This document shows positions 20,083-31,502 of a stretch of DNA of 64,000 nt, piece by piece. The stretch comes from Nitrospira sp. (GTDB taxonomy: Bacteria > Nitrospirota > Nitrospiria > Nitrospirales > Nitrospiraceae), in the NCBI GenBank assembly GCA_022226955.1, contig CP092079.1, forward strand, positions 2,410,396 to 2,474,395, in the 5' to 3' direction. Every line of letters begins with the position of its first letter. Position 1 is the stretch's first letter. The notes under the pieces were generated by a model. It was not told where the DNA came from, ran no database searches, and saw only the letters and a list, made by a program, of their open reading frames with translations. A program made the position numbers and the translations under genes.

Positions 20083-21639
20083 CTATTCCCACTCGATCGT
20101 GCTCGGCGGTTTCGAACTGATGTCGTAGACGACGCGGTTCACGCCCTTCACTTCGTTGATAATCCGGCTCGACATGCGCCCCAGCACCTCATACGGGATC
20201 TTCGCCCAGTCGGCCGTCATCCCGTCTACGCTGGTCACCGCGCGAATCGCCACAACGTTGTCATAGGTCCGCTGATCGCCCATGACGCCGACCGTGCGGA
20301 TCGGCAACAGCACGGCAAAGAATTGCCAGATGTCCCGGTAGATCCCCGCGCTGCGAATTTCATGATCGACAATCGTTTCCGCGCCACGAAGAATTGCCAA
20401 GCGTTCCTTGGTCACGGAGCCAAGCACACGAATCGCCAGTCCAGGACCTGGGAACGGCTGCCGCCAGACAATTTCATCCGGCAACCCAAGCTCCGTGCCC
20501 AGCACCCGCACTTCGTCCTTGAACAATTCGCGCAGCGGCTCGATCAGCTTCAACTTCATCCGCGCGGGCAGACCGCCGACATTATGGTGCGTCTTGATCG
20601 TGGCCGACGGGCCTTTGAAGCTCACGCTCTCGATCACGTCGGGGTAGAGGGTCCCCTGAACCAGATACTTAACCCCCTTCAGCTTCTTGGACTCGGCGTC
20701 GAAATTCTTGATGAACAGACGCCCGATGATTTTGCGCTTCCGCTCCGGGTCCGTCACCCCCTTCAAGCCGTCCAGAAACTGTGTCGTGCGGTCGAGCACC
20801 CGCAGATTCAGATGCATCTGCGAGGCAAAGGTCTTCTTCACCTGTTCACGTTCACCGGCTCGCAATACGCCGTTATCGACGAAGATGCAGGTCAGCTGGT
20901 CGCCGATAGCGCGATGGGTAAGCGCCGCCGCCACCGATGAATCCACCCCGCCGCTCAACGCGCAAATGACCCGATCTTTGCCGACCTGTTCGCGAATCTG
21001 GCTCACCGCCTGGTCCACATAGGACTGCATCGTCCAGCTCGGCTGGCAGCCGCAAATCTCGTAGACGAAGTTGCGCAGCATCGTCGCCCCTTCCGGCGTG
21101 TGCGCGACTTCCGGGTGGAACTGCAGGCAATAGATCCGCCGCTCCCCATCATCCGCTTTCATCGCCGCGACCGGCGAGTTGCTCGTATGGGCGATGGAGC
21201 GAAACCCCCTGGGCATGCGCTCGATCCGGTCCCCGTGAGACATCCATACCACCGACGACCCGCCTGTACCGATTCCTTTGAAGAGATCGCTCTGATCGTC
21301 GATCAGCAGATCGGCCCGGCCGTATTCCCGATGCGGCGCCTTCACGACTTTGCCGCCGGAGAGATGCGTCACCAGCTGCATGCCGTAGCAAATGCCCAGG
21401 ATCGGAATGCCCTGATCCAATAGCGCCTTGGCAACGGACGGCGCGTTCTTTTCATAGACGCTGGATGGCCCACCGGAGAGCACGATGCCTTGCGGCCGAT
21501 AGGCGAGAATCGTGGCGAGGGATGCGGTGCAGGGCAGGATCTGCGAATAGACCTGCGCCTCGCGAATGCGACGGGCGATCAGCTGCGTGTACTGCGATCC
21601 GAAGTCAAGAACTAGAATGCGATTGTGCCACAGTTCCAT
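20083..21639 (-). CDS. guaA: GMP synthase (glutamine-hydrolysing)
   Basis: 518 aa, full length. N-terminal class I glutamine amidotransferase (nucleophile Cys in ILGICYGMQ, His-Glu in [10 protein letters not shown]), then the ATP pyrophosphatase domain with P-loop [10 protein letters not shown], and the C-terminal dimerisation domain ending KPPSTIEWE. Converts XMP to GMP. It follows guaB by 129 nt on the same strand, the classic gua order. Confidence 0.97.
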   Translation of the reverse strand: MELWHNRILVLDFGSQYTQLIARRIREAQVYSQILPCTASLATILAYRPQGIVLSGGPSSVYEKNAPSVAKALLDQGIPILGICYGMQLVTHLSGGKVVKAPHREYGRADLLIDDQSDLFKGIGTGGSSVVWMSHGDRIERMPRGFRSIAHTSNSPVAAMKADDGERRIYCLQFHPEVAHTPEGATMLRNFVYEICGCQPSWTMQSYVDQAVSQIREQVGKDRVICALSGGVDSSVAAALTHRAIGDQLTCIFVDNGVLRAGEREQVKKTFASQMHLNLRVLDRTTQFLDGLKGVTDPERKRKIIGRLFIKNFDAESKKLKGVKYLVQGTLYPDVIESVSFKGPSATIKTHHNVGGLPARMKLKLIEPLRELFKDEVRVLGTELGLPDEIVWRQPFPGPGLAIRVLGSVTKERLAILRGAETIVDHEIRSAGIYRDIWQFFAVLLPIRTVGVMGDQRTYDNVVAIRAVTSVDGMTADWAKIPYEVLGRMSSRIINEVKGVNRVVYDISSKPPSTIEWE

Positions 21640-21768
21640 GAACGATTCAGCTTTCAGCGGTTAGCGATCAGCACGATGGGAGAACCGCACATTGAGGAAA
21701 TATCTGTCACAGGGAGGGATCATCTGCCTTCCGGCTGAACGCTGAGGGCTGAAGACCGACTGCTGTCG
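21640..21768. repeat. guaB-guaA spacer with short GCTGA-type repeats
   Basis: The spacer contains several imperfect copies, in both directions, of a short CAGC(G/T)(G/T)T(T/C)AGC-like word (near 21648-21670 and 21735-21755). It may be a degenerate short-repeat array or mRNA hairpin region; no gene is present. Confidence 0.35.
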
Positions 21769-23271
<1,503 letters not shown>

Positions 23272-26238
23272 CTAGCGCGTCTGCTGCGCCTTGTCGAGCT
23301 CCGCCAGCGCTTCCGCATTTTCCTGCAACCGCTCGCTACCTTCATCGGCCGGCATGAATTGCTGCACCCGCGTATTCCCGCTGTCCACGACGAACACACT
23401 GCCTCGGGCGTCCACGGCGATGCCGTACGGGAAGTTGAATTGCCCGTCGCTGTTGCCGTACCCGCCCCACTGCGTGATATAGCTGCCTTCTCTATCGAAC
23501 TTCTGCACGCGCTGGTTGCCGGCATCCGTCACATATACATCGCCGGCGCCGTCCACCGCCACACCCCAGGGATTCCGCAACTGTCCGGCTTCCTGCGCGA
23601 GCGGGCTGCTCGCATGGCCGGCCTCGGGGCTGCCGCCCCACTTCGCCAGCAACTGCGGCAGCACGTTGGTGCTGGTATCGAATTTCTGGATGCGGTGGTT
23701 GCCCATGTCCACGACATAGACCGCCCCGTCGTTCTGATCGACGGCCACGCCACGCGGGAAGTAGAACTGCCCGTCGCCGCTGCCAAAGCTGCCCCAGGCC
23801 ATGATAAACTCGCCGGCCATGTCGAACTTCTGCACGCGGAAGTTCGCGCTGTCCACGACATACACGAACCCGCGCACGCGATCGACCGCAATGCCCCAGG
23901 GGGCATTGAACTGGCCTTCGCCGTTCCCGCGCGAGCCGAACTTCATCAGATATCCGCCGAGCTTTCCATCGAACTTTTGCACGCGGTGGTTGTTCGTATC
24001 GACCACCCACACATCGCCCTTGCCGTCGCAGGCGATGCCGGTTGGATTGTGGAAATTCGCGTTCGCCGACCCGAAATTTCCCCAGAGAATGATGAAGTTT
24101 CCGGCGTTGTCGAACTTCTGAATGCGGTTGTTGCCGTTATCGACGGCAAACAACGATCCCTGCTGATCCACGCACAAGCCGTACATCGGCGCGATGAATT
24201 CGCCGCCGTGCAGCAGCGACGCGCCGCGGCCCGGCTGTCCCCACTTGGAGACACAGAGATAGCCGGAGGTATTGACGAGAATCGATGCGCTGGCCGGAGT
24301 CGAGACGTTGTTTCCGGCATCCTTGAACCATACATAGATGGTCTTCGGCCCATCGATCGGCGAAAGGATGAAGGGAATCGTCGCGCCGAACTTGATCGCC
24401 GTCGTGACATCGACCCATCCGGGCGTGCCTCCCATCGGCGTCAACGGGCTTTCCGAAATAAAGTAGGCGGCAACGCCGGTATCCAAGTCCGTCGCGGAAA
24501 TCGTGACCACGACTTCCGGCGAATTGGTCATGAACGCGCCATGGTTGATGACGGCATAGGGATTTTGCGGCGCCGTGATGTCGATGAGCACCGGCGTCGA
24601 AGTGACCTCGTCCGAGACCTCGGACTCCGTGCCGTCCTCGAACACCGCCGTGATCGCATAAAAATAGGCCGTGTCGTTGGTCAGTCCGGAATGGACATAG
24701 GGGCTGGTGACGCCTTCGATTTTGGTTCCAGCCTGAACCGTCACGCCCTGCGCCGTGTTGAAATAGAGGTTATAGGACAGAGCGCCCGCCACATCCAGCC
24801 AGCTCAAATAGATTTCGGTATCGCCCGGCTTCACCGCCACGCTGCGCGGAGGCTGGACGGTGCCGGCCGCCGGAGCCGCCGCCGCCGACTGCTCTTTCCC
24901 CCGGTTGATCTCTTCTTCCGTCGGCACATACTTCACGACGCGGTTGTTGCCGCTGTCGACAATGATGACCGCGCCTTCTTTATCGACCGCAATGCCTGAC
25001 GGGTAATTTAACTGGCCTTCTGTCTTGCCGCGATTGCCAAAGGCGCAAAGGAAGGTGCCGTTGCCATCGAATTTCTGAACGCGGTGGTTGCCGCTGTCCA
25101 CGACGTACACATTGCCGAGCGCATCGCAGGCAATCCCCCAGGGCGATTTGAACTGCCCTGGCCCAGGCCCTTCGCGTCCCCACTTGGTCAGGAAGCTGCC
25201 GCGCGCATCGAATTTTTGAATCCGGTTGTTGCTCTCGTCGGCCACGAAAATATTGCCGACGAAATCCACCGCCACGCCGCGCGGGAAAAAGAACGCGCCG
25301 TCGAAGCTGCCGTCGCGCCCCCACTTCAAGAGCGGCTGGCCGTCGGACTGGAACTTCTGGATGCGGGCATTGCTCGTGTCGGACACGTACACATTGCCCT
25401 CTTGGTCGGTGGTGAGCCCCCAGGGCACATCGAACTTGCCCATATCGGCGCCGCGCCAGGCGAAGCCGAACTTGCCCCAGGCTTTCATGACATTGCCTTC
25501 GAGATCGAACTTCTGCACGCGATTGTTGCCGCTGTCAGCGATATAAATCACATCGTCAGGACCGACCGCCAATCCGCGCGGATAATAGAACTGCCCTTCC
25601 TGCGAACTGGGCTCACTGCCCCATCGGCCCAAAAACTTGCCGTCCTTCGTAAACTTTTGAATCGAATGATTGTCGGTATCGGCCACATAGATATTGCCAT
25701 CTTTGTCGAGCGTGAGTCCGGTCGGCGAACTGAACTCGCCGTCATCCGGGCCTTCCTGCCCAAAGATCATCGCCAGCAGATAGGGCGAAGGAATCGCCAT
25801 GACTTCCTGCGACTCGGGGCTCTCCCCTTTCTGCGTCACGACGGTGACGACATAGTGATAGCAGGTGCCGTTCGCGAGATCGTCGTGGAGAAAGGGAGCG
25901 GTCGCGCCTTCGAGACAGGTCGCCTTTTCTTTTTTCACGCCGATGACGGCTTTGAAATCCTCGGCGCTGGCGATGGGACGCGTCAATTCAGAATGCTTGA
26001 TCTGCACGCCCTTCGTGGTCTGAAAGTACAGGTTATAGTACATGGCGTCCGGCACGGCATCCCATGTGATCGTGACGCGGCCATTGCCTGCTTTCACCTG
26101 AACATTTTGCGGCGCGGGCGGAAGCTCTTCATCCGCGGCGACTGAATCGCCGGCGCCCCACTCACTCTGGGTGCCTTCAGCGGACAAGATCAGCCGATCA
26201 AACCGGAACATTTCATCAAAAAGCCATGCCTTCATCAT
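23272..26238 (-). CDS. Giant NHL-repeat / fibronectin type III protein
   Basis: 988 aa. Fibronectin type III domains near 40-150 and 455-555 (PPRSVAVKPGDTEIYLSWLDV), an Ig-like/Big-type segment about 560-660, and two runs of NHL beta-propeller repeats (about 155-445 and 660-975), each repeat of the form GxFxxPxGIAVDxxGxVYVxDxxNxRVQKF. That is about six repeats per run, enough for two six-bladed propellers. No signal peptide is visible, and the N-terminus is hydrophilic, which is odd for a protein of this type. Probably a scaffold or binding protein; no enzyme motif seen. It ends 37 nt upstream of the guaB start on the same strand. Confidence 0.85.
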   Translation of the reverse strand: MMKAWLFDEMFRFDRLILSAEGTQSEWGAGDSVAADEELPPAPQNVQVKAGNGRVTITWDAVPDAMYYNLYFQTTKGVQIKHSELTRPIASAEDFKAVIGVKKEKATCLEGATAPFLHDDLANGTCYHYVVTVVTQKGESPESQEVMAIPSPYLLAMIFGQEGPDDGEFSSPTGLTLDKDGNIYVADTDNHSIQKFTKDGKFLGRWGSEPSSQEGQFYYPRGLAVGPDDVIYIADSGNNRVQKFDLEGNVMKAWGKFGFAWRGADMGKFDVPWGLTTDQEGNVYVSDTSNARIQKFQSDGQPLLKWGRDGSFDGAFFFPRGVAVDFVGNIFVADESNNRIQKFDARGSFLTKWGREGPGPGQFKSPWGIACDALGNVYVVDSGNHRVQKFDGNGTFLCAFGNRGKTEGQLNYPSGIAVDKEGAVIIVDSGNNRVVKYVPTEEEINRGKEQSAAAAPAAGTVQPPRSVAVKPGDTEIYLSWLDVAGALSYNLYFNTAQGVTVQAGTKIEGVTSPYVHSGLTNDTAYFYAITAVFEDGTESEVSDEVTSTPVLIDITAPQNPYAVINHGAFMTNSPEVVVTISATDLDTGVAAYFISESPLTPMGGTPGWVDVTTAIKFGATIPFILSPIDGPKTIYVWFKDAGNNVSTPASASILVNTSGYLCVSKWGQPGRGASLLHGGEFIAPMYGLCVDQQGSLFAVDNGNNRIQKFDNAGNFIILWGNFGSANANFHNPTGIACDGKGDVWVVDTNNHRVQKFDGKLGGYLMKFGSRGNGEGQFNAPWGIAVDRVRGFVYVVDSANFRVQKFDMAGEFIMAWGSFGSGDGQFYFPRGVAVDQNDGAVYVVDMGNHRIQKFDTSTNVLPQLLAKWGGSPEAGHASSPLAQEAGQLRNPWGVAVDGAGDVYVTDAGNQRVQKFDREGSYITQWGGYGNSDGQFNFPYGIAVDARGSVFVVDSGNTRVQQFMPADEGSERLQENAEALAELDKAQQTR

Positions 26239-26360
26239 AGATAGTGCCTCGTGTTGCTAAAGCCGCCCCGCGCCAAGAACCAAGGGTCTTTCAATCACTT
26301 AGAATTGGATTGGCGAGTCTAACAAAGCGCTGGAAAGAGAGTCAAGGAGCGGAAAATCAC

Positions 26361-26450
26361 GGACAAGCAACCGCCCTTCGTGCTCGCGGAACGCGCGGCC
26401 TCAGAAGGCCCTCGTTCGACGCGCGCAGTGTACGAGCTAGCTGCTTGTCC
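26361..26450. repeat. 90-bp element with 9-bp inverted ends
   Basis: GGACAAGCA at 26361-26369 is matched by TGCTTGTCC at 26442-26450. Between them is a GC-rich palindromic stretch (GGCCTCAGAAGGCC near the middle). It fills the 26239-26497 gap between scpB and the NHL gene. Could be a terminator structure or a REP-like element; only one copy is in this window. Confidence 0.45.
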
Positions 26451-26497
26451 GATTGGAAGAAAAAATAGAAAAGAATTAGGAGGAAATGACCTACTGG

Positions 26498-27496
26498 CTA
26501 ACTCTTTGGAATGGACTCTTCTTCGACGGACAGGGTCTCGCTGTTTGCCTCGATCTCGACTGTGATTTCTTCTTCAACCCTGAGTTCAACCACAGTTTCT
26601 TCGGCATCGGTCGAAGCGGAGGCCGCTTCATTCAAACCCATAATCGCTTCGGTCGTGCTGTCGATCACCGCTTCCTCGGCAGCAGTCGGCATGGCCACTT
26701 CCATCGTCTCCATCGGCAACAACGACTGGTCGGACTCGCCCAGCTCCGTAAACTCCCGCAGCGGCGGCAATTGCGTCAGATCGTTCAAACCGAAATGCTC
26801 AAGAAAGAACTTGGTCGTGCCGTACATGATCGGCCGCCCCGGGACTTCCTTCCGGCCCACGATGCGCACGAGCTTCCGCTCCAATAAGGTCCGCACAACT
26901 CCGGAGGTTTCGACACCGCGGATCTCTTCGATTTCCGACCGGACGATCGGCTGCTTGTAGGCGATGATCGCCAGGGACTCGAGCGCGGAGCGGGACAATT
27001 TAGCCGCCGACTTCGTCTTATCCAGACGCTTGATCCAAGTGGCGTACTCCTGCTTGGTCACCAGGCGGAAGCCGCCGGCAATCTCGACCAATCGCACACC
27101 GCGCCCTTCTTGGTCTAATTCCTCTCCCAGACCGCGCAAGGCTTGCGCAACATCCACTTTCGTCACATCGCCCATGATCGCCACCAGGCGCTGCACGGAT
27201 ATGGGTTCGGGAGAGACAAATAGCAGAGACTCGATAATGCCGCGCAACTCGCGCTCGGCAATCGCCTGCACGGCGCCAGTATTGGCCTGTGCGCCCTCTG
27301 GGAACGAGGCACCCGTCGATTCGGTTTCGCCCGATGCATCCGGGGCAGCTGAAGCAGCCGCTGGTTCCGCTCCTTCGGAAACGACCTCAACGACCGACAG
27401 GTCGCAGGCCGCCGCGTCGATGGATTCCACCGATTCAGACGCCGTCATTTCGACCTCCACGGAGGCCATCTGTATATCGTCGGTGATCGGCGTCAT
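26498..27496 (-). CDS. scpB: Segregation and condensation protein B
   Basis: 332 aa. ATG 27496 is chosen because GGAGGGGGGC directly precedes it and it overlaps the scpA stop by 4 nt; the Met four codons earlier lies in the Shine-Dalgarno itself. The conserved winged-helix pair spans about 80-250 (IIESLLFVSPEPIS, LEVIAYKQP-like LESLAIIAYKQPIVRSEIEEIRGV, YGTTKFFLEHFGL). Both an acidic N-terminal extension (1-75) and a Glu/Val-rich acidic C-terminal tail (about 255-332) are longer than in most ScpB proteins. Works with ScpA and SMC in chromosome condensation. Confidence 0.92.
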   Translation of the reverse strand: MTPITDDIQMASVEVEMTASESVESIDAAACDLSVVEVVSEGAEPAAASAAPDASGETESTGASFPEGAQANTGAVQAIAERELRGIIESLLFVSPEPISVQRLVAIMGDVTKVDVAQALRGLGEELDQEGRGVRLVEIAGGFRLVTKQEYATWIKRLDKTKSAAKLSRSALESLAIIAYKQPIVRSEIEEIRGVETSGVVRTLLERKLVRIVGRKEVPGRPIMYGTTKFFLEHFGLNDLTQLPPLREFTELGESDQSLLPMETMEVAMPTAAEEAVIDSTTEAIMGLNEAASASTDAEETVVELRVEEEITVEIEANSETLSVEEESIPKS

Positions 27497-28317
27497 GCCC
27501 CCCTCCATTCCGCATCTAAATCATCGAGCTCCGCCGGATCCGGCACGAGCGAGAATGTCCGTGACACCAAAATCGGCCCGAAGGTCTCGCTTTGAAACAC
27601 CTGCGCGACCCGCAACCGGATCAGTTCCAGCAACGCCAGGAAGGTCACAATAATCACCAGCCGGTGGCAGGAGCCTTCGAAGAGCGCGGCAAACGCCACC
27701 GAATCCTTGCCTTCCAGCGTCTCCAAGATCACGTTCATCCGCTCGCGCACCGTCAGATTATCCGGCACGATTTCAATCAACGTCTTCCCTCCGCCCGGGT
27801 TCCGCTCCACAATCGCCTTCAGCGCATCGACCAGATCGAAGAGCGAGACGTTGTCCATCGACATCTCTTCCGGCTCGACCTCAACGACAAACGGCTCCGG
27901 CTCGCGGTTGAAAATCTCCCGCCACATCTTCTCCTGGCCGTCGAGTTGCCGCGCCGCTTCCTTGTACGTTTTGTACTCCAGCAATCGCCTGACCAATTCC
28001 TCGCGCGGGTCCGGCCCGTCTTCTTCATCCTCCGCCGCCTCGTCCACCGGCAACAGCATCTTGGACTTGATCTGCAACAAGGTTGCCGCCATGACCAGAA
28101 ACTCGCCCGCGACGTTCAAATTCAATTCCTTCATCGCCTCGACATATTCGAGATATTGCTGGGCGATCAAGTTGATCGGAATGTCGTAGATATTGATTTC
28201 GCTCTTTTTAATGAGGTGCAGCAAAAGGTCGAGCGGTCCTTCGAAGTTCTCGATACGGACCTGATACGGCAGCTCGGTTTGCTCGAATCCGCTGGTCTGT
28301 TGGTTGGGCTGATCCAC
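27493..28317 (-). CDS. scpA: Segregation and condensation protein A
   Basis: 274 aa from GTG 28317; a TTG at 28353 is the other candidate, and neither has a clear ribosome site. N-terminal kleisin motif YQVRIENFEGPLDLLLHLIKKSEINIYDIPI, an acidic middle (DEAAEDEEDGPDP), and a C-terminal winged helix (FLALLELIRLRVAQVFQ). Kleisin bridging SMC heads; coupled to scpB. Confidence 0.93.
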   Translation of the reverse strand: MDQPNQQTSGFEQTELPYQVRIENFEGPLDLLLHLIKKSEINIYDIPINLIAQQYLEYVEAMKELNLNVAGEFLVMAATLLQIKSKMLLPVDEAAEDEEDGPDPREELVRRLLEYKTYKEAARQLDGQEKMWREIFNREPEPFVVEVEPEEMSMDNVSLFDLVDALKAIVERNPGGGKTLIEIVPDNLTVRERMNVILETLEGKDSVAFAALFEGSCHRLVIIVTFLALLELIRLRVAQVFQSETFGPILVSRTFSLVPDPAELDDLDAEWRGA

Positions 28318-28393
28318 GAGGGCGTTATAGCAAGTTATAGGGGGACTGGGCAAGCCTGAAACTATATGTTGTGGGTAGGGCCATTTAGACTCA

Positions 28394-29488
28394 TTACTTC
28401 AATTTGACGGCGTAGGCGACAAGAAAAGCGGCCACAAGTAGGATGCCCAGCGTTATCGCATATTGCTGAAATCCGGACTGCCCCCCCTTGCCGACGGCGT
28501 CCTGCGCCAGCCTCTTCGCCCCACGGGTCAACGGCTCTTGGTCGAAGCGGACCTTGGCCAAGTCATCGCCTCGCTTAAAGTCCGCATTCGAGAAATCGGC
28601 CGCTTGGAGAAATTGCGCCCCGGCAAACCGCGCTTCGCCTGAGAAGACCGTGAAGGCGAAAAACGCTTCCTTGCTGAAAATCGCCTCGGAGAAATTGGCC
28701 AGCTTCTTAAATTGCGCGCCGGAGAATCCGGTCCCAAGGCCGAACCGCGCCCGCTCAAAATTGACTGGCGCTTCACAGACCACCTCAAGAAACTCCGCCA
28801 TGCCATCGAAGAGACTGCCCTGGCAATCCACCGGCCCGCGAAAGACGGACCGATGGAACCGGGTATGAGGGCCGAACTTCGTGTCCGCACAGCGCAACCC
28901 TTGCGCGAAGTGTCCTTGGACAAAATACGCCTCTCGCTCGAACCGCGCTCCATCGAGCATTAGACCTCGCTGAAAGACCGACCTCGATAGATCCACGCCA
29001 TCAGTAAACTTCGTACCGCGAAAATCGACCTCTCCCTCGAACTCCAGCGTTCCTTTGCCTGATCGATGACGGAGGGCTCCATCGACGACCGAGTCCCGAA
29101 TGATCAGATTCCCCGCCGCGACCCGCAGCTCATCGTCGTTCAACGCGCTGAGCGCCGCCTGCTGCTCGGGCGTCAGGCCTTTGGGAATTTGCGACTTCTG
29201 AAGCGGCAGCTGATCGAATATCAGGTCGCCCTGCAGTACGACGCCGACAAGATCCACCGCATGCCCCTGCGCGAGCGCCTTCAGCACCGCCGTTGCGAGC
29301 ACCGCATTCGCCTCGCGCTCGGCGCGCGTACAGTCCGGGCTCAGATGCTTCATGAATGGGCCGGGAGGTCCGCTTGGCGAAGACTCAACCGTGCAACCGG
29401 CCTCCACGACACCGACCTGGAACAGACCGCACAGCATCAACAGCGCGCATAGCGGCGCCAGTCCATATTGTCGGACTTCATACATCAT
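28394..29488 (-). CDS. Pentapeptide-repeat membrane protein
   Basis: 364 aa from ATG 29488. Signal sequence or anchor at about 10-30, a Cys pair in the N-terminal region, then pentapeptide repeats of A(D/N)FxxA type over about 150-310 (FSGAQFKKLANFSEAIFSKE). A C-terminal membrane helix (about 335-360) has a KLK end. The right-handed beta-helix would therefore face the periplasm between two membrane segments. Function unknown. Confidence 0.75.
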   Translation of the reverse strand: MMYEVRQYGLAPLCALLMLCGLFQVGVVEAGCTVESSPSGPPGPFMKHLSPDCTRAEREANAVLATAVLKALAQGHAVDLVGVVLQGDLIFDQLPLQKSQIPKGLTPEQQAALSALNDDELRVAAGNLIIRDSVVDGALRHRSGKGTLEFEGEVDFRGTKFTDGVDLSRSVFQRGLMLDGARFEREAYFVQGHFAQGLRCADTKFGPHTRFHRSVFRGPVDCQGSLFDGMAEFLEVVCEAPVNFERARFGLGTGFSGAQFKKLANFSEAIFSKEAFFAFTVFSGEARFAGAQFLQAADFSNADFKRGDDLAKVRFDQEPLTRGAKRLAQDAVGKGGQSGFQQYAITLGILLVAAFLVAYAVKLK

Positions 29489-29547
29489 GGCCGCCGTTAT
29501 ACGAGATGCGCGGATGCAAGGCAAGGCAGGAGTTTCAATGCAGAACA

Positions 29548-29991
29548 CTAACGAAGAGAGGCCACGATGGCGTGATACTCATCGGCGGTCAATCGATGCA
29601 TCCCCAGACTTAACCGCCTGGTGAGCTCCGCCTGATCTTCAATCTTGAGTACCGTCTGCAACAGGCTATGACTCTCTTGCGGAGTCGAGGACCACTGCTT
29701 CGTCAGCTCCACCCGGACGAACCCGAATCGCGCTTCGGTCTTGAAATCCTCGCGTAGGAATTCATCCATCTGCTGCAGCGGAATCACAGAAGAGACAATC
29801 TTTACGTCGGCACAAATACCCGCCTTGAGCACATAGATCAGGGCATGGGAGTCGGGCGTGAGGAACGTTGTCAGATTGTCGCGGATCAAGGCCGTGCAAC
29901 AGCCCCACAACCCATGGGTCAATTGGAGCGACGCGCTTTCAGGTGAACTGCGCTCGCGAAGGGTGCCGGCCACAAATAAAAAATGACTCAT
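29548..29991 (-). CDS. Hypothetical protein with GGCT-like start
   Basis: 147 aa. It begins HFLFVAGTLRERSSPE, which resembles the YGTLR substrate loop of gamma-glutamylcyclotransferase-like proteins, but I do not recognise the rest and see no clear catalytic Glu. No signal peptide. It ends 60 nt before the pentapeptide gene on the same strand. Confidence 0.5.
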   Translation of the reverse strand: MSHFLFVAGTLRERSSPESASLQLTHGLWGCCTALIRDNLTTFLTPDSHALIYVLKAGICADVKIVSSVIPLQQMDEFLREDFKTEARFGFVRVELTKQWSSTPQESHSLLQTVLKIEDQAELTRRLSLGMHRLTADEYHAIVASLR

Positions 29992-30099
29992 GGATGCTCG
30001 GGATCAAACACCGGAGGGGAATAAGACGGGCGCCATCCTCATCTGTGCCGATCCATCTCGATCTTCGGAAAGACCGGCACAGGCAACAGGGACCGTCCG

Positions 30100-30696
30100 T
30101 CAGTTATTACGATAGTCGTCGGTGTCGTCCAGCAGGTCTTCGGATTTCTCGAGAAAGTCGGCGGCCTCATCGTCATCGCTATCGGTGAGCGCCAGATCTC
30201 CTTGCAGCTCTTCCTCGATATCGCCTTCGGCCTCGCCATCGCTCTCGCTTTCCAAGTCATCCTCGGCCAACAACTCCTCATCGTCCTCATCGATGTCTTT
30301 CGGCACAGACACCGGAGCCGGCCTGGCTGCCGCCGATGGCCTCGGGGCTTCCTCAACCGGAGTCGCTGCGGGCTTCATTGAAACAACGGGCTTAGAGGCT
30401 GACGGAGGCGCAGGCTTCTTCGCGACGGCGGTTTTCTTGGATGCCGCTTTGACGGGCGCCTTTTTCTTCGCGGCCGGTTTAGACGATTTTTTTGCAACAA
30501 CCTTTTTAGCAGGCTTCTTTGCAACCGCTTTTTTAGCCGATTTCTTTACCGGCTTTTTCGCCGCGGCTTTCTTGGTCGGTTTCTTGACCATCGCTTTCTT
30601 GGCCGGCTTGGCAGCCTTTTTCTTACCGGCCGGCTTCTTGACTGCCGGCTTCTTCACCGACTTTTTCGCCACGACTTTCTTCTTAGGCTTCGCCAT
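30100..30696 (-). CDS. Histone H1-like Lys/Ala-rich protein with acidic tail
   Basis: 198 aa; GGAGGGAATCTG precedes the ATG. Residues 1-100 are repeats of AKKPAKK-type units (about 45% Lys), like the C-terminal tail of histone H1 and bacterial Hc1/AlgP/HU-tail proteins. A Pro/Ala linker follows, and residues 130-198 are strongly acidic (DEDDEELLAEDD). The basic half should bind DNA or RNA; the acidic tail could moderate it. A repeat-rich gene, so its length may vary between strains. Confidence 0.75.
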   Translation of the reverse strand: MAKPKKKVVAKKSVKKPAVKKPAGKKKAAKPAKKAMVKKPTKKAAAKKPVKKSAKKAVAKKPAKKVVAKKSSKPAAKKKAPVKAASKKTAVAKKPAPPSASKPVVSMKPAATPVEEAPRPSAAARPAPVSVPKDIDEDDEELLAEDDLESESDGEAEGDIEEELQGDLALTDSDDDEAADFLEKSEDLLDDTDDYRNN

Positions 30697-30984
30697 CAGA
30701 TTCCCTCCTGATCAAGTGCACAACGCATGGCGTTTCGCATTGCGGCCTCCATCTAGCATGAACCCATAGCTTCTTGCAACCGGTAGAATAATGGGCCGCT
30801 CCCTGCACAGTATTGGCTAAGGGGCACTCCAGCCGGAAGCGCCTCGACAGGCTATCCGCATGGTACCCAGGGCATCTCTACACCCGTCAAAACTCGTTCC
30901 CGAAGACGACGACCATGGTAGACTACAGACGATACGAGCGCCGCTTGATGAATCGATCGCAATAGAAAGAGGCCCCGTCAACCC

Positions 30985-31362
30985 ATGACACGATCCTTGA
31001 CCATCGCCGCCGCAAGTCTATTGATGACCAGCCTGGCCTGGCCGACAACCGCCATGCCCATCGCTACGCAAATTATGATCGAAGACGGCTCTCCGTACTT
31101 TGCCCCGGCAAAAGCCGTCGTCACCAGCGGGAGTCCCGTGCGCTGGGAAAACCCAACGCCCACCGACCATACCGTGACGCATAACGGCTGCGTTGAGGAC
31201 GGCACCCCCTGCCTCTTCGATTCAGGTGTCATCCCACCGGGAGAACAGTTCAGCATTCAAGGACTCCCTCCCGGCCGCTATCCCTATCATTGCCGGATTC
31301 ACCCCATCATGCGCGGCGTACTGACGGTAACGGATGCCGCCGCCATGCCGTCCCAACTCTAA
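30985..31362 (+). CDS. Exported cupredoxin (plastocyanin-like)
   Basis: 125 aa. Signal peptide about 1-24. Type 1 copper site visible: His62 (or His66) in DHTVTH, and the loop YHCRIHPIMRG giving Cys103, His106 and Met109. Small blue copper protein for periplasmic electron transfer; the partner is not evident. Stands alone, 140 nt before a methyltransferase gene. Confidence 0.85.
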   Translation: MTRSLTIAAASLLMTSLAWPTTAMPIATQIMIEDGSPYFAPAKAVVTSGSPVRWENPTPTDHTVTHNGCVEDGTPCLFDSGVIPPGEQFSIQGLPPGRYPYHCRIHPIMRGVLTVTDAAAMPSQL

Positions 31363-31502
31363 CTCCCCCTGTGTCACTCCCCTTTCTACCCAGCCTGCGC
31401 TGACCGCCCCGCAGCACTCTTCACCTCGCGGCCTGCCTGCTCTTGCGCGTGCACTGCCCGCTCAGGTAGGCTGCGCGTTCCCACGGGGCAGGACCAGACA
31501 TC

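Noticed and set aside
23359-24999. A 546-codon open frame on the + strand opposite the NHL gene
   Set aside because: It is the antisense of the repeated, GC-biased NHL codons; its product is His/Arg-rich with no family, and the minus frame has clear NHL repeats.
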